Assembly: GCF_000934725.1 (NCBI RefSeq)
Contig: NZ_JYNS01000010.1
Coordinates: forward strand, 62,001-126,000
Length of the DNA: 64,000 nucleotides
From: Methyloterricola oryzae
GTDB taxonomy: Bacteria; Pseudomonadota; Gammaproteobacteria; Methylococcales; Methylococcaceae
Direction of reading: 5' to 3'
In this document: positions 28,426 to 41,100 of the stretch, one piece after another
How positions within the stretch are numbered: the stretch's first letter is position 1
Layout: each line of letters starts with the position of its first letter
The notes under the pieces: generated by a model
Databases searched by the model: none
Seen by the model: only the letters and a program-made list of their open reading frames with translations
What the model was told of the DNA's origin: nothing
Translations under genes and position numbers: made by a program

Positions 28426-28683
28426 CTATCTCGCCTTCTCGACGATCTTGTGCAGCATCCAGACCTTGTTCTTGGATAGCGGGCGACAGGACGTGATCTC
28501 GACCAGATCGCCTTCCTGGCACTCGTTGTTCTCGTCGTGTGCCATCAGCTTGGTGCTACGCTTGATGTATTTCCCGTAAACCGGATGCGGAACCAGGCGC
28601 TCCACTTCCACGGAAATGCTTTTGTTCATCTTGTTGCTGACGACCCGCCCGGTGATCGTCCGTACCTTTTCGTTTTCACTCAT
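28426..28683 (-). CDS. rpsQ: 30S ribosomal protein S17
   Basis: An 85-residue S17. It has the OB-fold start [20 protein letters not shown] and the signature [15 protein letters not shown]. It is the last gene of the S10 block, 5 bp after rpmC. Confidence 0.97.
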   Translation of the reverse strand: MSENEKVRTITGRVVSNKMNKSISVEVERLVPHPVYGKYIKRSTKLMAHDENNECQEGDLVEITSCRPLSKNKVWMLHKIVEKAR

Positions 28684-28688
28684 GACAG

Positions 28689-28874
28689 TTAACCCTTCTC
28701 AGAAATGATGGTGTTGATGCGCGCGATGTCGCGGCGGACCTTTCTGATCTGGTCAGGCTTGGACAACTGCCCGGTGGCCTTTTGCATGTGCAGATTGAAC
28801 TGTTCACGATAAAGGGCCAACTGAGCTTCCTTCAGCTCCTGCACAGTCTTCTGTCTAAGTTCTTGGGCTTTCAT
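28689..28874 (-). CDS. rpmC: 50S ribosomal protein L29
   Basis: A 61-residue L29, a small two-helix protein at the exit tunnel that helps dock SRP and trigger factor. [18 protein letters not shown] and [15 protein letters not shown] are typical. The start overlaps the rplP stop by one base. Confidence 0.95.
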   Translation of the reverse strand: MKAQELRQKTVQELKEAQLALYREQFNLHMQKATGQLSKPDQIRKVRRDIARINTIISEKG

Positions 28875-29287
28875 TACATTACCGTACGATGGGAGAACGT
28901 TGTCTTAACGGGTAGTTTCGCGGCCGCCAGCCTGAATGCCTCACGTGCCAGCTCTTCGCTCACACCATCCAGTTCATAGAGCATGGTGCCCGGCTTAATC
29001 TGAGCAACCCAGTATTCTACACTACCTTTGCCGCTACCCATACGAACTTCCAAAGGCTTCTTTGAAATGGGCTTGTCCGGGAAGATGCGGATCCAGATTT
29101 TGCCGCCGCGCTTGACGTGACGGGAAATCGTTCGACGCGCCGCTTCAATCTGCCGTGCGGTGATACGGCCGCGGTCGACGGCTTTCAAGCCGAACTCACC
29201 GAAGCTCACCTTGCTTCCCGACTGGGCGAGACCGCGGTTGTCGCCCTTCATCTGCTTTCTGTATTTGGTTCTCTTTGGCTGCAACAT
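28874..29287 (-). CDS. rplP: 50S ribosomal protein L16
   Basis: A 137-residue L16 ([19 protein letters not shown]). The PRRTI-like segment is replaced by [40 protein letters not shown] includes the region of the conserved Arg that is hydroxylated in some proteobacteria. It lies near the A-site tRNA elbow. Confidence 0.98.
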   Translation of the reverse strand: MLQPKRTKYRKQMKGDNRGLAQSGSKVSFGEFGLKAVDRGRITARQIEAARRTISRHVKRGGKIWIRIFPDKPISKKPLEVRMGSGKGSVEYWVAQIKPGTMLYELDGVSEELAREAFRLAAAKLPVKTTFSHRTVM

Positions 29288-29298
29288 TGTGATTCACC

Positions 29299-29964
29299 TT
29301 ACGCTTCAGCAGGGGTGGCACCCTTGGTTTCGGCCATGTCGAAGATTTCGCCCTTGAAGATCCACACCTTGACGCCGATCACGCCATAGGTAGTGCGAGC
29401 TTCGGCGAAACCGTAATCGATGTCGGCACGGAAGGTGTGCAACGGCACCCGGCCCTCGCGATACCATTCGGTGCGGGCAATTTCAGCACCGTTCAAACGG
29501 CCAGCCACGTTGATCTTGATACCCTCTGCTCCCAGGCGCAGTGTGTTCTGCACGGCACGCTTCATGGCGCGGCGGAACATGATGCGCTTTTCCAACTGCT
29601 GAGCGACGCCTTCGGCAACCAGCTGCGCATCCAGTTCGGGCTTGCGGATCTCCTCCACATTCAGCTGAACCGGAACACCGATCATGCCGGCGATCTCGCG
29701 GCGCAGGGCATCGATGTCTTCACCCTTCTTGCCGATGACCAGTCCCGGGCGCGCCGTGTGGATGGTGATATGCGCGTTGTTGGCCGGGCGATTGATCTGA
29801 ATGCGGCTGATGGACGCGTGGCCCAGCTTCTTCTTCAGAAACTCGCGAACCTTCAGGTCTTTATGCAGGAACTCGGGATAGTTCTGGCTGCTGGCATACC
29901 AGCGCGAAGTCCAGTCTTTGATGTATCCCAGCCTGATGCCGGTAGGATGTACTTTCTGTCCCAT
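29299..29964 (-). CDS. rpsC: 30S ribosomal protein S3
   Basis: A 221-residue S3. I use the ATG at 29964 ([18 protein letters not shown]), the standard start; the frame runs 16 codons further up into rplV without family similarity. A KH domain ([20 protein letters not shown]) is visible; the protein lines the mRNA entry channel. The last residues ([16 protein letters not shown]) form a short acidic tail. Confidence 0.96.
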   Translation of the reverse strand: MGQKVHPTGIRLGYIKDWTSRWYASSQNYPEFLHKDLKVREFLKKKLGHASISRIQINRPANNAHITIHTARPGLVIGKKGEDIDALRREIAGMIGVPVQLNVEEIRKPELDAQLVAEGVAQQLEKRIMFRRAMKRAVQNTLRLGAEGIKINVAGRLNGAEIARTEWYREGRVPLHTFRADIDYGFAEARTTYGVIGVKVWIFKGEIFDMAETKGATPAEA

Positions 29965-29975
29965 GATAAAGAACC

Positions 29976-30311
29976 TTATTTCTGCTCGGAAACTTTGACG
30001 GTGATGTGGCAAGTGCGCTTTTCGATGCGATTGCCGCGGCCCTTGGCACGTGCTTTCATGCGTTTCATGGTCGGGCCTTCATTCACGAACACCGATGAAA
30101 CGTGCAGTTCGTCGACGTCAGCCCCGTCGTTGTGCTCAGCATTGGCAATGGCAGATTCGAGAACCTTCTTCACCAATTTCGCAGACTTCTTCGTGCTGAA
30201 CGTTAATAAATCGATCGCCTTTGCTACGTCCATACCGCGGATCTGGTCTGCCACCAGTCTGCACTTTTGCGCTGAGACGCGAGCGTTGCTGAGCTTCGCT
30301 GAGGTTTCCAT
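29976..30311 (-). CDS. rplV: 50S ribosomal protein L22
   Basis: A 111-residue L22 ([20 protein letters not shown]), with the tunnel-lining loop region near [20 protein letters not shown]. The ATG at 30311 has GGTGA five bases upstream. Four more codons (TTG at 30323) are open but are not needed. Confidence 0.95.
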   Translation of the reverse strand: METSAKLSNARVSAQKCRLVADQIRGMDVAKAIDLLTFSTKKSAKLVKKVLESAIANAEHNDGADVDELHVSSVFVNEGPTMKRMKARAKGRGNRIEKRTCHITVKVSEQK

Positions 30312-30329
30312 CGTATTCACCAAACCACG

Positions 30330-30602
30330 TTATTTAGATTTCTTGTCCGCCTGGTGACCCTTGTAGGTGCGGGTCGGGGCGAACTCGCCGAGCTTGTGAC
30401 CCACCATGTTGTCGGACACCAGGACCGGCACATGCTGCTTGCCGTTGTGTACGGCGAGAGTCATGCCAATCATCTCGGGTATCACCATGGAGCGCCGCGA
30501 CCAGGTCTTAATCGGGCGCTTCACGCCGGATTCAGCAGCGTCCAGCACTTTCTTCAAGAGCTGATGATCAATGAACGGGCCTTTATTAATTGAACGTGGC
30601 AC
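30330..30602 (-). CDS. rpsS: 30S ribosomal protein S19
   Basis: A 90-residue S19 ([20 protein letters not shown]). The signature [20 protein letters not shown] is intact. It is a head protein in contact with S13 and A-site tRNA. Confidence 0.97.
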   Translation of the reverse strand: MPRSINKGPFIDHQLLKKVLDAAESGVKRPIKTWSRRSMVIPEMIGMTLAVHNGKQHVPVLVSDNMVGHKLGEFAPTRTYKGHQADKKSK

Positions 30603-30626
30603 AGGTGATACCTCTTGTCTTGATCG

Positions 30627-31448
30627 TTACTTGCGCTTACGGACGATCATGTCGTCGGTGCGCTTGTTGTTGCGAGTCTTGTAACCCTTGGTCGGGGTGC
30701 CCCAGGGCGATACCGGATGACGGCCACCGGAGGTGCGGCCTTCACCGCCACCGTGCGGATGATCCACCGGGTTCATGGCCACACCGCGGACGGTCGGACG
30801 CACACCGCGCCAGCGTTTCGCGCCGGCCTTGCCCAACGAGATCAGGTTGTGCTCGGCATTGGATACCTCTCCGATGACCGCTTTGCAGTCGATCAGAACC
30901 TTGCGCATCTCACTGGAGCGCAGCCGCACCGTGGCATAGGCTCCCTCTTTAGCCACCAACTGAACCGACGCGCCGGCGCTGCGTGCCAGCTGTGCACCCT
31001 TGCCGGGCTTCAATTCCAGACAATGGATCAAAGAACCCACTGGGATGTTGCGCAGGGGCAGGCAGTTGCCTGTCTTGATCGGTGCGAACTCGCCGGAGAT
31101 CACTTCCTGACCCGCCGCCATACCCTTAGGGGCGATCATGTAGCGGCGCTCGCCGTCCTTGTACACGACCAAGGCAATATGCGCGGTGCGGTTTGGATCA
31201 TACTCGATCCGCTCGACGCGACCCGGCACATCGATCTTGTCTCGCTTGAAATCGACGACACGGTAGTGCTGTTTGTGACCGCCACCTTTGTGGCGCGTCG
31301 TAACGCGGCCTTGGTTGTTACGGCCGGAGTTCTTGGATTTCTTCTCCAGCAGACCAGCAAAAGGCTTACCCTTGTGCAGACCCTCGGTTTTTACCCGGAT
31401 GACGAATCGCGCGCCCGCCGATGTAGGTTTGGATTTGATAAGAGCCAT
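30627..31448 (-). CDS. rplB: 50S ribosomal protein L2
   Basis: A 273-residue L2, the peptidyl-transferase-centre assembly protein. The universally conserved [14 protein letters not shown] segment with its catalytic-region histidine is intact, followed by [13 protein letters not shown]. It lies in the S10 block. Confidence 0.98.
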   Translation of the reverse strand: MALIKSKPTSAGARFVIRVKTEGLHKGKPFAGLLEKKSKNSGRNNQGRVTTRHKGGGHKQHYRVVDFKRDKIDVPGRVERIEYDPNRTAHIALVVYKDGERRYMIAPKGMAAGQEVISGEFAPIKTGNCLPLRNIPVGSLIHCLELKPGKGAQLARSAGASVQLVAKEGAYATVRLRSSEMRKVLIDCKAVIGEVSNAEHNLISLGKAGAKRWRGVRPTVRGVAMNPVDHPHGGGEGRTSGGRHPVSPWGTPTKGYKTRNNKRTDDMIVRKRK

Positions 31449-31506
31449 GGTAGTGTTTCCGCAGTAAATTCTTCGGCCGTCTTCAGAGCTTTAACAACTC
31501 AACCGA

Positions 31507-31800
31507 TCAAGCCGCCGACAGCTCGATGTCGAAACCGGGCTTCAGCTTAACGTAGGCCTTCTTCCAGTCCGAGCGCGCACCCATGAAGCGACCAAAGCGC
31601 TTGACCTTGCCTTTCACGTTGAGCACATGCACAGAGTCCACCTGCACATTGAACATCAGTTCTACGGCACGCTTGATTTGTTCCTTGTTGGCCGATTTCT
31701 TCACCCGGAACACAAACTGCTTGTTCTGCTCGGAGGCCACGGTACTCTTTTCGGAGATCACCGGTGCCTGCAATATCCGCATGAGTTCCTGCTGCTTCAT
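31507..31800 (-). CDS. rplW: 50S ribosomal protein L23
   Basis: A 97-residue L23, the exit-tunnel docking site for trigger factor and SRP. ILQAPVISEKSTVASEQNKQ and VNVKGKVKRFGR-type segments are present (here VLNVKGKVKRFGRF). It overlaps the end of rplD by 4 bp. Confidence 0.97.
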   Translation of the reverse strand: MKQQELMRILQAPVISEKSTVASEQNKQFVFRVKKSANKEQIKRAVELMFNVQVDSVHVLNVKGKVKRFGRFMGARSDWKKAYVKLKPGFDIELSAA

Positions 31801-32417
31801 CCCAGTTTTACCTCGATATTCTTGACAGCCTGCGTCGTCACGATCACCTTCTCGCTGTGAACCAGGGAGACCGGGTTAACGGAATCCGCGGTGCACACCT
31901 CGACGCCAGGCAGGTTGCGCGCCGCCAGGCACAGGTCGGAGTTCAGCGCGTCGGTAATGATCAGCGCACTCTCCGCCCCAAGGGCTTTCAGCTTCCCGAC
32001 CAGTTCCTTGGTCTTGGGCGCACCGGGGAACACGTCGTCGGTCACCAGCAGGCGATCCTGACGCAGCAACTCGGAGAAAATCGAGCGCATGCCCGCGCGG
32101 TACATCTTCTTGTTCAGCTTCTGCTTGTAAGAGCGGTTGCTCGCGGCGAAGGTGACGCCACCGGTACGCCACAGCGGACCACGGGTGGTGCCGGCACGGG
32201 CGCGGCCACCGCCCTTCTGACGCCACGGCTTGGCACCGCCGCCACTGACATCGGCGCGGCTCTTCTGCCCCTTGGTTCCGGCACGTCCCGCTGCCAGATA
32301 AGCCACAACCATCTGATGCACCAGCGGCTCATTGAAGTTCTGCCCGAAAACAGCTTCGGAGACTGCGACCGGCTCTTCGCTGCGTCCGTTTTTTAACACC
32401 GGTATCTGTAGAGTCAT
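31797..32417 (-). CDS. rplD: 50S ribosomal protein L4
   Basis: A 206-residue L4 with the tunnel loop KSRADVSGGGAKPWRQKGGG (then RARAGT). In Escherichia coli L4 also represses the S10 operon through its leader; whether it does here is unknown. The end overlaps the rplW start. Confidence 0.98.
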   Translation of the reverse strand: MTLQIPVLKNGRSEEPVAVSEAVFGQNFNEPLVHQMVVAYLAAGRAGTKGQKSRADVSGGGAKPWRQKGGGRARAGTTRGPLWRTGGVTFAASNRSYKQKLNKKMYRAGMRSIFSELLRQDRLLVTDDVFPGAPKTKELVGKLKALGAESALIITDALNSDLCLAARNLPGVEVCTADSVNPVSLVHSEKVIVTTQAVKNIEVKLG

Positions 32418-32429
32418 GGTTCTTACCTG

Positions 32430-33068
32430 TTACTTCTTCACTGCGGGCTTGACGACCACGTCGCCGCCCTTGGGGCCCGGGATGGCGCCCCTGATCATCA
32501 ACAAGGAACGCTCCTTGTCGACGGCCGCCACTTTCAGGCTCTGTACGGTCTTGAATTCGGCGCCCATATGGCCAGCCATTTTCTTGCCCTTGAACACGCG
32601 GCCCGGGGTCTGGTTCTGACCAATGGAACCCGGCGCGCGATGGGACAACGAGTTACCGTGGGTCGCATCCTGGGTCCGGAAGTTATGGCGCTTGATCACG
32701 CCGGCGAAGCCCTTGCCGATGGTGAAGCCGCGCACATCCACGTACTGGCCTTCCTCGAACTGGTCCACGCCCAGTTCGCTACCCACCGCGTACTCCGCGC
32801 TATCGCTCTCTTCGAGACGGAACTCCCACAATCCACGCCCGGCCTCGACAGCACCCTTTGCATAGTGGCCGGCCATGGGCTTAGAAAGACGGGAGCGCTT
32901 CTTGCTGCCCGAGGTGACCTGCACCGCGCGGTAACCGTCGGTCTCGACGGTCTTGACCTGCACGACCCGGTTCGGGTCCACGTGCACCACGGATACCGGT
33001 ATCGCCGACCCATCCTCGGTGAAAATTCGGGTCATGCCGCATTTGCGGCCTACCAGACCAATTGCCAT
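32430..33068 (-). CDS. rplC: 50S ribosomal protein L3
   Basis: A 212-residue L3 ([20 protein letters not shown]). The loop near the peptidyl-transferase centre, [20 protein letters not shown], includes the glutamine that PrmB methylates in enterics. It is the second gene of the S10 block. Confidence 0.98.
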   Translation of the reverse strand: MAIGLVGRKCGMTRIFTEDGSAIPVSVVHVDPNRVVQVKTVETDGYRAVQVTSGSKKRSRLSKPMAGHYAKGAVEAGRGLWEFRLEESDSAEYAVGSELGVDQFEEGQYVDVRGFTIGKGFAGVIKRHNFRTQDATHGNSLSHRAPGSIGQNQTPGRVFKGKKMAGHMGAEFKTVQSLKVAAVDKERSLLMIRGAIPGPKGGDVVVKPAVKK

Positions 33069-33096
33069 CGCTAAACTCCAGGAAGCTTTTTCGTTT

Positions 33097-33408
33097 TTAG
33101 TTCAGTTTGATCTGCACATCCACGCCGGCGGCAAGATCAAGCTTCATGAGCGCATCCACTGTCTTGTCGGTGGGCTCGATGATGTCCATCAGGCGCTTGT
33201 GGGTGCGCAATTCGTACTGGTCGCGGGCATCCTTGTTGACGTGCGGCGAAACCAGCACCGTGAAGCGCTCTTTCTTGGTCGGCAATGGGATCGGCCCGAG
33301 CACCTGCGCACCGGTGCGCTTCGCAGTCTCCACGATTTCCGTCGCGGACTGGTCGATCAAGCGATGGTCGAATGCTTTCAGACGGATTCTGATTCTTTGC
33401 TTGGACAT
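33097..33408 (-). CDS. rpsJ: 30S ribosomal protein S10 / NusE
   Basis: A 103-residue S10 ([20 protein letters not shown]), which also acts as NusE in antitermination. It is only 6 bp after tuf, so here the S10 block is probably continuous with the str block rather than starting from a long leader as in E. coli. Confidence 0.98.
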   Translation of the reverse strand: MSKQRIRIRLKAFDHRLIDQSATEIVETAKRTGAQVLGPIPLPTKKERFTVLVSPHVNKDARDQYELRTHKRLMDIIEPTDKTVDALMKLDLAAGVDVQIKLN

Positions 33409-33414
33409 GATCTA

Positions 33415-34605
<1,191 letters not shown>

Positions 34606-34643
34606 GGCTAATTACCTCGATGATCTGGGTGAGTTAATCTGCT

Positions 34644-36737
34644 TCAAAACACTTTCTTGATGATGGCATCAGCGACATTCGATGGCGCTTCCGCATATTT
34701 CTCAAACTGCATACTGTAGGTCGCGCGGCCCTGCGTCGCCGACCTGAGGTCGGTGGCGTAACCGAACATCTCCGACAAGGGAACCTCACAGCGGATGATC
34801 TTGCCCGACGGCGCATCGTCCATCCCTTGTATGAGCCCACGACGGCGGTTGATATCACCCACCACGTCCCCCATATAATCCTCGGGAGTCACCACTTCGA
34901 CCCGCATGATGGGCTCTAGCAAGGCCGGAGCGGCTTTGCGAGCACCTTCTTTGAAACCCATGGATCCGGCGATCTTGAATGCCATTTCGCTGGAATCGAC
35001 ATCGTGGTATGACCCGTCGAACAGAGTGACTTTGACATCAACCACCGGAAAGCCGGCAAGTATACCATTCTGCATCTGCTCTTGGATACCCTTATCCACG
35101 GCGGGCACGTATTCCCTCGGAATCACACCACCGACGATGCCGTTCACGAACTCGTAGCCGGTGCCCGGCTCGCGCGGCTCGATGCGCAGCCAGACATGAC
35201 CGTACTGGCCGCGGCCGCCGGTCTGGCGCACGTATTTGCCTTCCTGCTCCACCGATTTCTTAAGGGTCTCCCGGTAAGCAACCTGCGGCGCGCCCACATT
35301 GGCGTCGACGCCGAATTCACGCTTCATGCGGTCGACGATGATCTCCAGGTGCAACTCACCCATCCCAGAGATGATGGTCTGGCCGGTTTCCTCATCGGTG
35401 TGCACACGGAAGGAGGGATCCTCCTGCGCCAGCTTGTTGAGGGCAATACCCATCTTTTCCTGGTCGGCCTTGGTCTTGGGCTCGACCGCCACGGAAATCA
35501 CCGGCTCGGGAAAGTCCATCTTCTCCAGGGTGATGATGCCCTTCTGGTCGCACAGGGTGTCGCCCGTGGTGACATCCTTCAGACCAATGGCGGCAGCGAT
35601 GTCGCCGGCACGGACTTCCTTGATCTCCTCGCGGTTGTTGGCATGCATCTGCACAAGACGACCGATGCGCTCGCGCTTGCCTTTGATCGGGTTGTAGACC
35701 GTATCGCCGGAAGACAGCACGCCGGAATAGACCCGCACAAAAGTCAGCGCGCCCACAAAAGGATCGGTGGCGATCTTGAACGCCAGCGCCGCAAACGGCT
35801 CGTCATCCGAAGGATGGCGCTCGCCCTCGCTGTCATCTTCCAAATGCCCTTTGATGGCCGGAATGTCGGCCGGAGAGGGCATGTATTCCACCACCGCATC
35901 CAGCATGGCCTGGACGCCCTTGTTCTTGAACGCAGACCCGCACAGCGTGGGAACGATCTCGCTGGCAATGGTGCGCGCACGAAGACCTTTCTTGATCTCC
36001 TCGACGCTGAGCTCACCACCTTCCAGGTACTTGTCCATGAGTTCTTCGCTGGCCTCGGCCGCCGCCTCCACCAACTTGGCGCGCCAATCCGCACACTCAA
36101 CTCTCATCTCGGCGGGAACTTCCCTTTCTTCGAAACGCATGCCCTGGGTACTGTCATCCCAAAAGATGGCCTTCATCTTGATGAGATCGACCACCCCCTG
36201 AAACTTTTCCTCAGCCCCGATAGGCAACTGCAGGGGAACCGGATTGCCACCCAGCCGGGTCTTGATCTGACCGACGACGCGCAGGAAGTTGGCGCCCGCA
36301 CGATCCATCTTGTTTACAAAGGCCAGACGCGGAACATGATACTTGTCGGCCTGCCGCCATACCGTTTCCGACTGGGGTTCGACACCGCCCACCGCGCAAA
36401 AAACGGCACATGCGCCGTCGAGCACACGCAGGGAGCGTTCCACTTCAATGGTGAAATCCACATGCCCGGGCGTATCGATAATATTGATCCGGTGCTGCGG
36501 AAAACCGCCATCCATTCCCTTCCAAAAGCAGGTCGTGGCCGCGGACGTGATGGTGATGCCGCGCTCCTGCTCCTGCTCCATCCAATCCATGGTGGCAGCA
36601 CCGTCGTGCACCTCTCCAATCTTGTGCGACACGCCGGTATAGAACAGGACGCGCTCGGTCGTCGTGGTTTTACCCGCGTCGATGTGCGCCATGATCCCGA
36701 TATTCCGGTATCGCTCGATGGGAGTGGTGCGTGCCAC
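34644..36737 (-). CDS. fusA: Elongation factor G
   Basis: A 697-residue translocase GTPase. The G motifs [24 protein letters not shown] and [10 protein letters not shown] are present, and domains III-V end with the [17 protein letters not shown] segment. I use the GTG at 36737 ([14 protein letters not shown]), matching the family start; 11 more open codons lie upstream. It belongs to the str block. Confidence 0.97.
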   Translation of the reverse strand: MARTTPIERYRNIGIMAHIDAGKTTTTERVLFYTGVSHKIGEVHDGAATMDWMEQEQERGITITSAATTCFWKGMDGGFPQHRINIIDTPGHVDFTIEVERSLRVLDGACAVFCAVGGVEPQSETVWRQADKYHVPRLAFVNKMDRAGANFLRVVGQIKTRLGGNPVPLQLPIGAEEKFQGVVDLIKMKAIFWDDSTQGMRFEEREVPAEMRVECADWRAKLVEAAAEASEELMDKYLEGGELSVEEIKKGLRARTIASEIVPTLCGSAFKNKGVQAMLDAVVEYMPSPADIPAIKGHLEDDSEGERHPSDDEPFAALAFKIATDPFVGALTFVRVYSGVLSSGDTVYNPIKGKRERIGRLVQMHANNREEIKEVRAGDIAAAIGLKDVTTGDTLCDQKGIITLEKMDFPEPVISVAVEPKTKADQEKMGIALNKLAQEDPSFRVHTDEETGQTIISGMGELHLEIIVDRMKREFGVDANVGAPQVAYRETLKKSVEQEGKYVRQTGGRGQYGHVWLRIEPREPGTGYEFVNGIVGGVIPREYVPAVDKGIQEQMQNGILAGFPVVDVKVTLFDGSYHDVDSSEMAFKIAGSMGFKEGARKAAPALLEPIMRVEVVTPEDYMGDVVGDINRRRGLIQGMDDAPSGKIIRCEVPLSEMFGYATDLRSATQGRATYSMQFEKYAEAPSNVADAIIKKVF

Positions 36738-36785
36738 AGCCTCAGATCCTTGCCGTCTGTTAAAGAGCAATCAACTGGTACGAAG

Positions 36786-37256
36786 TTACCAGCGGTAGTG
36801 GGAGAAAGCCTTGTTGGCCTCAGCCATCTTGTGGGTGTCTTCGCGCTTCTTCACCGCAGTGCCACGATTCTCGTTGGCATCCATGACCTCGGCCGCCAAC
36901 TTCATGCCCATACCCTTCTCGCTGCGCTTGCGTGCCGCATCGATCAGCCAGCGCATGGCCAGGGCGGAACGGCGGGCGGGACGCACTTCGACCGGCACCT
37001 GATAGGTCGCGCCACCCACTCGGCGGGACTTCACCTCGACCACCGGCTGCACGTTCTCCAGGGCCTTAGTCAGCACTTCCAGGGAGTTCTGGCCGGTCTT
37101 GCCCTCAATGAAGTCGAGCGCACCGTAAACGATCTTTTCCGCGACGGACTTTTTGCCGTCCTCCATGAGCATGTTCACGAAGCGCGCCAGCGTCTGGCTG
37201 CCGAATCGCGGATCCGGGTTGATTTCTCTTCTCTCGGAATTTCTTCTTCTGGACAT
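36786..37256 (-). CDS. rpsG: 30S ribosomal protein S7
   Basis: A 156-residue S7 ([20 protein letters not shown]) with the core [20 protein letters not shown] and a C-terminal arm ([14 protein letters not shown]). It nucleates assembly of the 30S head, and in E. coli it autoregulates the str operon. Confidence 0.98.
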   Translation of the reverse strand: MSRRRNSERREINPDPRFGSQTLARFVNMLMEDGKKSVAEKIVYGALDFIEGKTGQNSLEVLTKALENVQPVVEVKSRRVGGATYQVPVEVRPARRSALAMRWLIDAARKRSEKGMGMKLAAEVMDANENRGTAVKKREDTHKMAEANKAFSHYRW

Positions 37257-37275
37257 CTTCGACCCCTGACCTCAA

Positions 37276-37650
37276 TTAGCTCTTCGGACGCTTGGCGCCA
37301 TACTTGGAACGACCCTGCCGGCGCTTCTGCACACCCGCGGTATCCAGGCTGCCGCGCACAATGTGGTAACGCACACCCGGCAAGTCCTTCACACGGCCAC
37401 CACGAATCAGGACCACGGAGTGCTCCTGGAGGTTGTGCCCCTCGCCGCCGATATAACTCGTCACTTCGGCACCGTTGGTCAGACGCACGCGAGCGACTTT
37501 ACGCAGCGCGGAGTTCGGCTTCTTCGGCGTGGTGGTGTAAACACGGGTGCACACGCCACGACGCTGAGGACAACTGTCCAGAGCCGGAACATTGCTCTTG
37601 TCTATCTTTCTAACTCGCGGCTTCCGAACCAATTGGTTGATTGTGGTCAT
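37276..37650 (-). CDS. rpsL: 30S ribosomal protein S12
   Basis: A 124-residue S12, central to decoding. The ATG at 37650 ([15 protein letters not shown]) is the family start; the frame is open to 37803 without similarity. The residues where streptomycin resistance changes occur are of the wild type: Lys in [13 protein letters not shown] and Lys in [13 protein letters not shown]. It is the first gene of the str block, with a strong promoter about 100 bp upstream. Confidence 0.98.
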   Translation of the reverse strand: MTTINQLVRKPRVRKIDKSNVPALDSCPQRRGVCTRVYTTTPKKPNSALRKVARVRLTNGAEVTSYIGGEGHNLQEHSVVLIRGGRVKDLPGVRYHIVRGSLDTAGVQKRRQGRSKYGAKRPKS

Positions 37651-37752
37651 TACCGAACTCCAAAAATTTCGCTTAACTTGGGCACAAATCGGACTCCAGA
37701 CCCGCCCATTAACCACCACCCGGCGGCCGGCAGGAGCCTGGTAAAGCGGGCA

Positions 37753-37781
37753 AAAATAAAACATTACCCACCACCTGTCAA
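37753..37781 (-). promoter_or_regulatory. Predicted sigma-70 promoter of the str (rpsL) operon
   Basis: On the minus strand a perfect -35 TTGACA (37781-37776) is followed by a 17-bp spacer and a -10 TATTTT (37758-37753). The predicted start site is near 37746, leaving a leader of about 95 nt before rpsL. It is the only strong promoter seen ahead of the long ribosomal cluster. Confidence 0.72.
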
Positions 37782-37841
37782 CAATCGAGACCAAGAACCG
37801 CACTGGATCGGGCTTCCGGCAACGCCTGACGACAGCCCAAA

Positions 37842-37871
37842 AAAAAGGCCTACATTTCCGTAAGCCTTTTT
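37842..37871 (-). terminator. Rho-independent terminator of the tRNA unit
   Basis: Read on the minus strand: AAAAAGGCTTACGG, a short loop, then TGTAGGCC followed by eight T. It lies just after tRNA-Asn and before the rpsL promoter, so it separates tRNA transcription from the ribosomal operon. Confidence 0.8.
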
Positions 37872-37878
37872 GAAGAGA

Positions 37879-37954
<76 letters not shown>

Positions 37955-38017
37955 AGAATCTGAATGTCAAAGCCGCCATGAGATGGAACACACGGCCGCC
38001 AAAAGCTTACAAAAAAA

Positions 38018-38094
38018 TGGCGCGCCCGGAGAGATTCGAACTCCCGACCACCTAGTTCGTAGCCAGGTACTCTATCCAACTGAGCTACGGGCGC
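38018..38094 (-). tRNA. tRNA-Arg (anticodon ACG)
   Basis: A 77-nt cloverleaf with encoded CCA. The acceptor stem GCGCCCG pairs with CGGGCGC, the anticodon stem CCTGG/CTAGG encloses CTACGAA with ACG (the adenosine is normally converted to inosine), and the T arm is GAGTTCGAATC. It is the first gene of the two-tRNA unit. Confidence 0.95.
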
Positions 38095-38108
38095 GCTGCA
38101 GAAACGGC

Positions 38109-38137
38109 ATTATGCAGTAAAGCACAGCCCACGTCAA
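38109..38137 (-). promoter_or_regulatory. Predicted sigma-70 promoter of the tRNA-Arg/tRNA-Asn unit
   Basis: On the minus strand the -35 TTGACG (38137-38132), a 17-bp spacer and the -10 CATAAT (38114-38109) match the consensus at five of six bases each. The expected start is a few bases ahead of the mature tRNA-Arg 5' end at 38094. Confidence 0.72.
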
Positions 38138-38170
38138 ACCTGATGTAGAAAAAATTCCGGTGCGCCGACT

Positions 38171-41100
38171 TCATTCCGGCAGGGAAACGCCCCTGCGGAG
38201 CAACTCCAGGACATCGGCGGCCGGCACCGGTTTGCTGAACAGATAGCCTTGGACCTCCTCGCAATCCCGCGACCTCAGGAACTTGAGCTGGCTCGGGGTT
38301 TCGACGCCCTCGGCGATCACCTTCAACTGCAGGTTGTGCGCCATGGCAATGATCGCGGCGATGATACTGGCATCGTTGGGGTCGGTGGTGATGTCCCGGA
38401 TAAAACTGCGGTCAATTTTGAGTACCTGGATCGGCAGGGTACGCAAGCGCGCCAGGGACGAATAGCCGGTACCGAAGTCGTCGATCAGGATCTGGATACC
38501 CATCTCGCTCATCTCGTTCAGGCGCGCAATGGTCTCCTCCTCATCCTCCATGAAGGCGCTCTCGGTCACTTCCAGCGCTAGCACCGACGCATCCAGTCCC
38601 GCATCGAACATTACCTGACGGATCACATTCATCAGATCACGGTGGCGGAACTGGCGCAGGGACAGGTTCACCGCGACGCGCAGGTGCCCGAAGCCGGCCT
38701 GGCGCCATTGAGCCACCTGACGCACCGCCTCCCGCAATACCCACTCGCCGATGGGCACGATCAGGCCGCTTTCCTCGGCGAGCGAGATGAACTGCTCGGG
38801 CGCCACCACCCCCAGATCGGGATGGCACCAGCGAATGAGCGCTTCCAGGGCGTCGATGCGCCCTTCGCGGATGTTGACCGAGGGCTGGAAATAGAGCTCG
38901 AATTCCGAGCGTTCCAGCGCCCGGCGCAGACTGTTCTCGATCATGAGGCGATCCGCCGCGGTGGCGTTCATGTGCGCCTCGTAGAACAGGAAGTTGTTCC
39001 TTCCCTTCGCCTTGGCGTGGTACATGGCGGTATCCGCGTTCTTCACCAGTTCGGCCACATTGCCGCCGTCGTTGGGATATACCACGATGCCGATGCTCGC
39101 GCTGATGAACACTTCATGCCCCTCCAGATCGAAGGGGTTGCCCAGATTTTCCAGGATGGTGCGGGCGACGCGGCTACCGATTTGCACCACGTCCACCCCG
39201 GGTGAATGGCCCGGACCCAGGATGACGGTAAATTCGTCGCCGCCCATGCGAGCGACGGTATCGGACTCCCGCACGCACTGCCGCAACCGCTCGGCTACCT
39301 GCTGCAGGAGCAGATCGCCCACCGGATGCCCGAAGGAGTCATTGATCGGCTTGAAGCGGTCGAGATCGAGGTAGAGCAGCAGCAGCGGGTATTCGCCGCG
39401 CTTGGCCGACAGCAAGGCCCGGTCCAGGCGATCCTGGAACAGCACGCGATTGGGCAAGTCGGTAAGGACGTCGTAGTGCGCGAGATGGTAAATGCGCTGT
39501 TCCGACAGCTTCTGGTCGGTGATGTCGGTGAACACGCCGACGTAGTAGATGGGTTGCCGCCGCTCGTCATACACCGTGCTGACGCCCAGCCATTCCGGAT
39601 ACACCTCGCCGTTCTTGCGCCGATTCCAGATCTCGCCCTGCCACAGCCCGGCTTCCTTGATCGCGCTCCACATGGCGGCGAAGAATTGCGCGTCATGTTT
39701 CCCGGAGCGAAGAAACGAGGGATTCCGCCCCACCGCCTCCTGCGGCGAGTACCCGGTCATCAGGGTAAACGCCTTGTTGGTCCTAAGGATGGTACCTTGG
39801 GGATCGGTCACCAGTATGCCCTCGATGCTGTTCTCGAATACCGAGGCAGCCAGTTGCATCTCCTGCTCGGTGCGGCGCCGCTCGGAGACATTCTGCAGCA
39901 CGCCAAGGCTGATACTGGAACCCTTGGGGTCGGTGCTGAGACTGCAGTCCATGAGGATGTCGATGACGGTCCCGTCCTTGCGAGCCAGTTGAAAGGACAC
40001 ATCCTTCAGATAGTCCTGGCGCCGCAGCGCGGGCAGGACTTCGCTCGCGGCTCGCTGCGCGGACTCCGGAGTCATGAACGAGATCAGGGCGCGTCCCATG
40101 ACTTCCGCCTTGGTGTAGCCGGTCTCCTCCGTCCATTTGCGATTGACCCCGATGATGCAGCCGTTCTCGTCCAGCGAGTGCATCATCACCGGTGAGTTTT
40201 CGTAGATTCGGCGGAACCGGATTTCGCTCTCGCCCAAAGCCTCTATAGCACGCCGCCGGCGCGAGATATCATTGCCGAAGGACAGGATCTCCACCACCTG
40301 GCCCTTCTGATCGAGAATGGCCTTGTTGGCCCACGCCACCCAGACACGCGAGCCGTCGCTGCGCATGTTTTCGTTTTCGTTGTTCTGGTAACTATCGGGC
40401 CGGCGGATGACATCCTGCATCAGCTCCACCATGTTCCGCCCGCTGCTGTCCACATCCGGAACGATCGTGCCGATCAGCGCGCGCCCAACCAGCTCACGGC
40501 CCTCGAAGCCGAAAAAGCGGGCGCCGTAGCCATTGATGAATTGGATGACCCCCTGGGTATCCCAGCGCAGGACGATACTGTTTGCTGTTTCGACCAGTTG
40601 CCGGTAGTTCAGCTCGCTCGCATTCAGCGCCTCTTCGGCCCGCTTGCGCTCGCTGACGTCGAAGAAGTATTCGATAATCTGCTCGATCTCACCCTGGCCG
40701 TCCATGACCGGATAGGCATGGACTTCATTGATCTGAATGCGTCCATCCGGCAGTGTGTGGCGGTGCTCGACCGTGACGGGCATCCGCGTCCGGAACATCT
40801 CCTGCAGCACGCACGGCATGTCGCGCCCCTGGCACGGATACTTGCGGCCGTAGATCAGGCCGTGGCAGCTCAGCACGCCGCCCGTCTGCTCGGCGCCGGC
40901 CAGGGCGCTCTTGTTGGCCAGCTTGATGCCGAAATCGCGCGCGTCCACGACGATGAACGGATAGGCCAGGGAATCCAGCACCGTCAGCAGGAACATCTGT
41001 TGCCGCAGCAGCTTCTGCTCGGCCTGCTGGCGCACATCCACTTCGTGCTGCAGGCGGCTGTTCACGGTCGTCATCTCCTGTGTGCGGCGCTCTACCTCAT

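Noticed and set aside
35082-37613. An 843-residue open frame on the plus strand
   Set aside because: It lies antisense to fusA, rpsG and rpsL, which are certain genes; its composition is His/Arg/Gly-rich as expected of a shadow.
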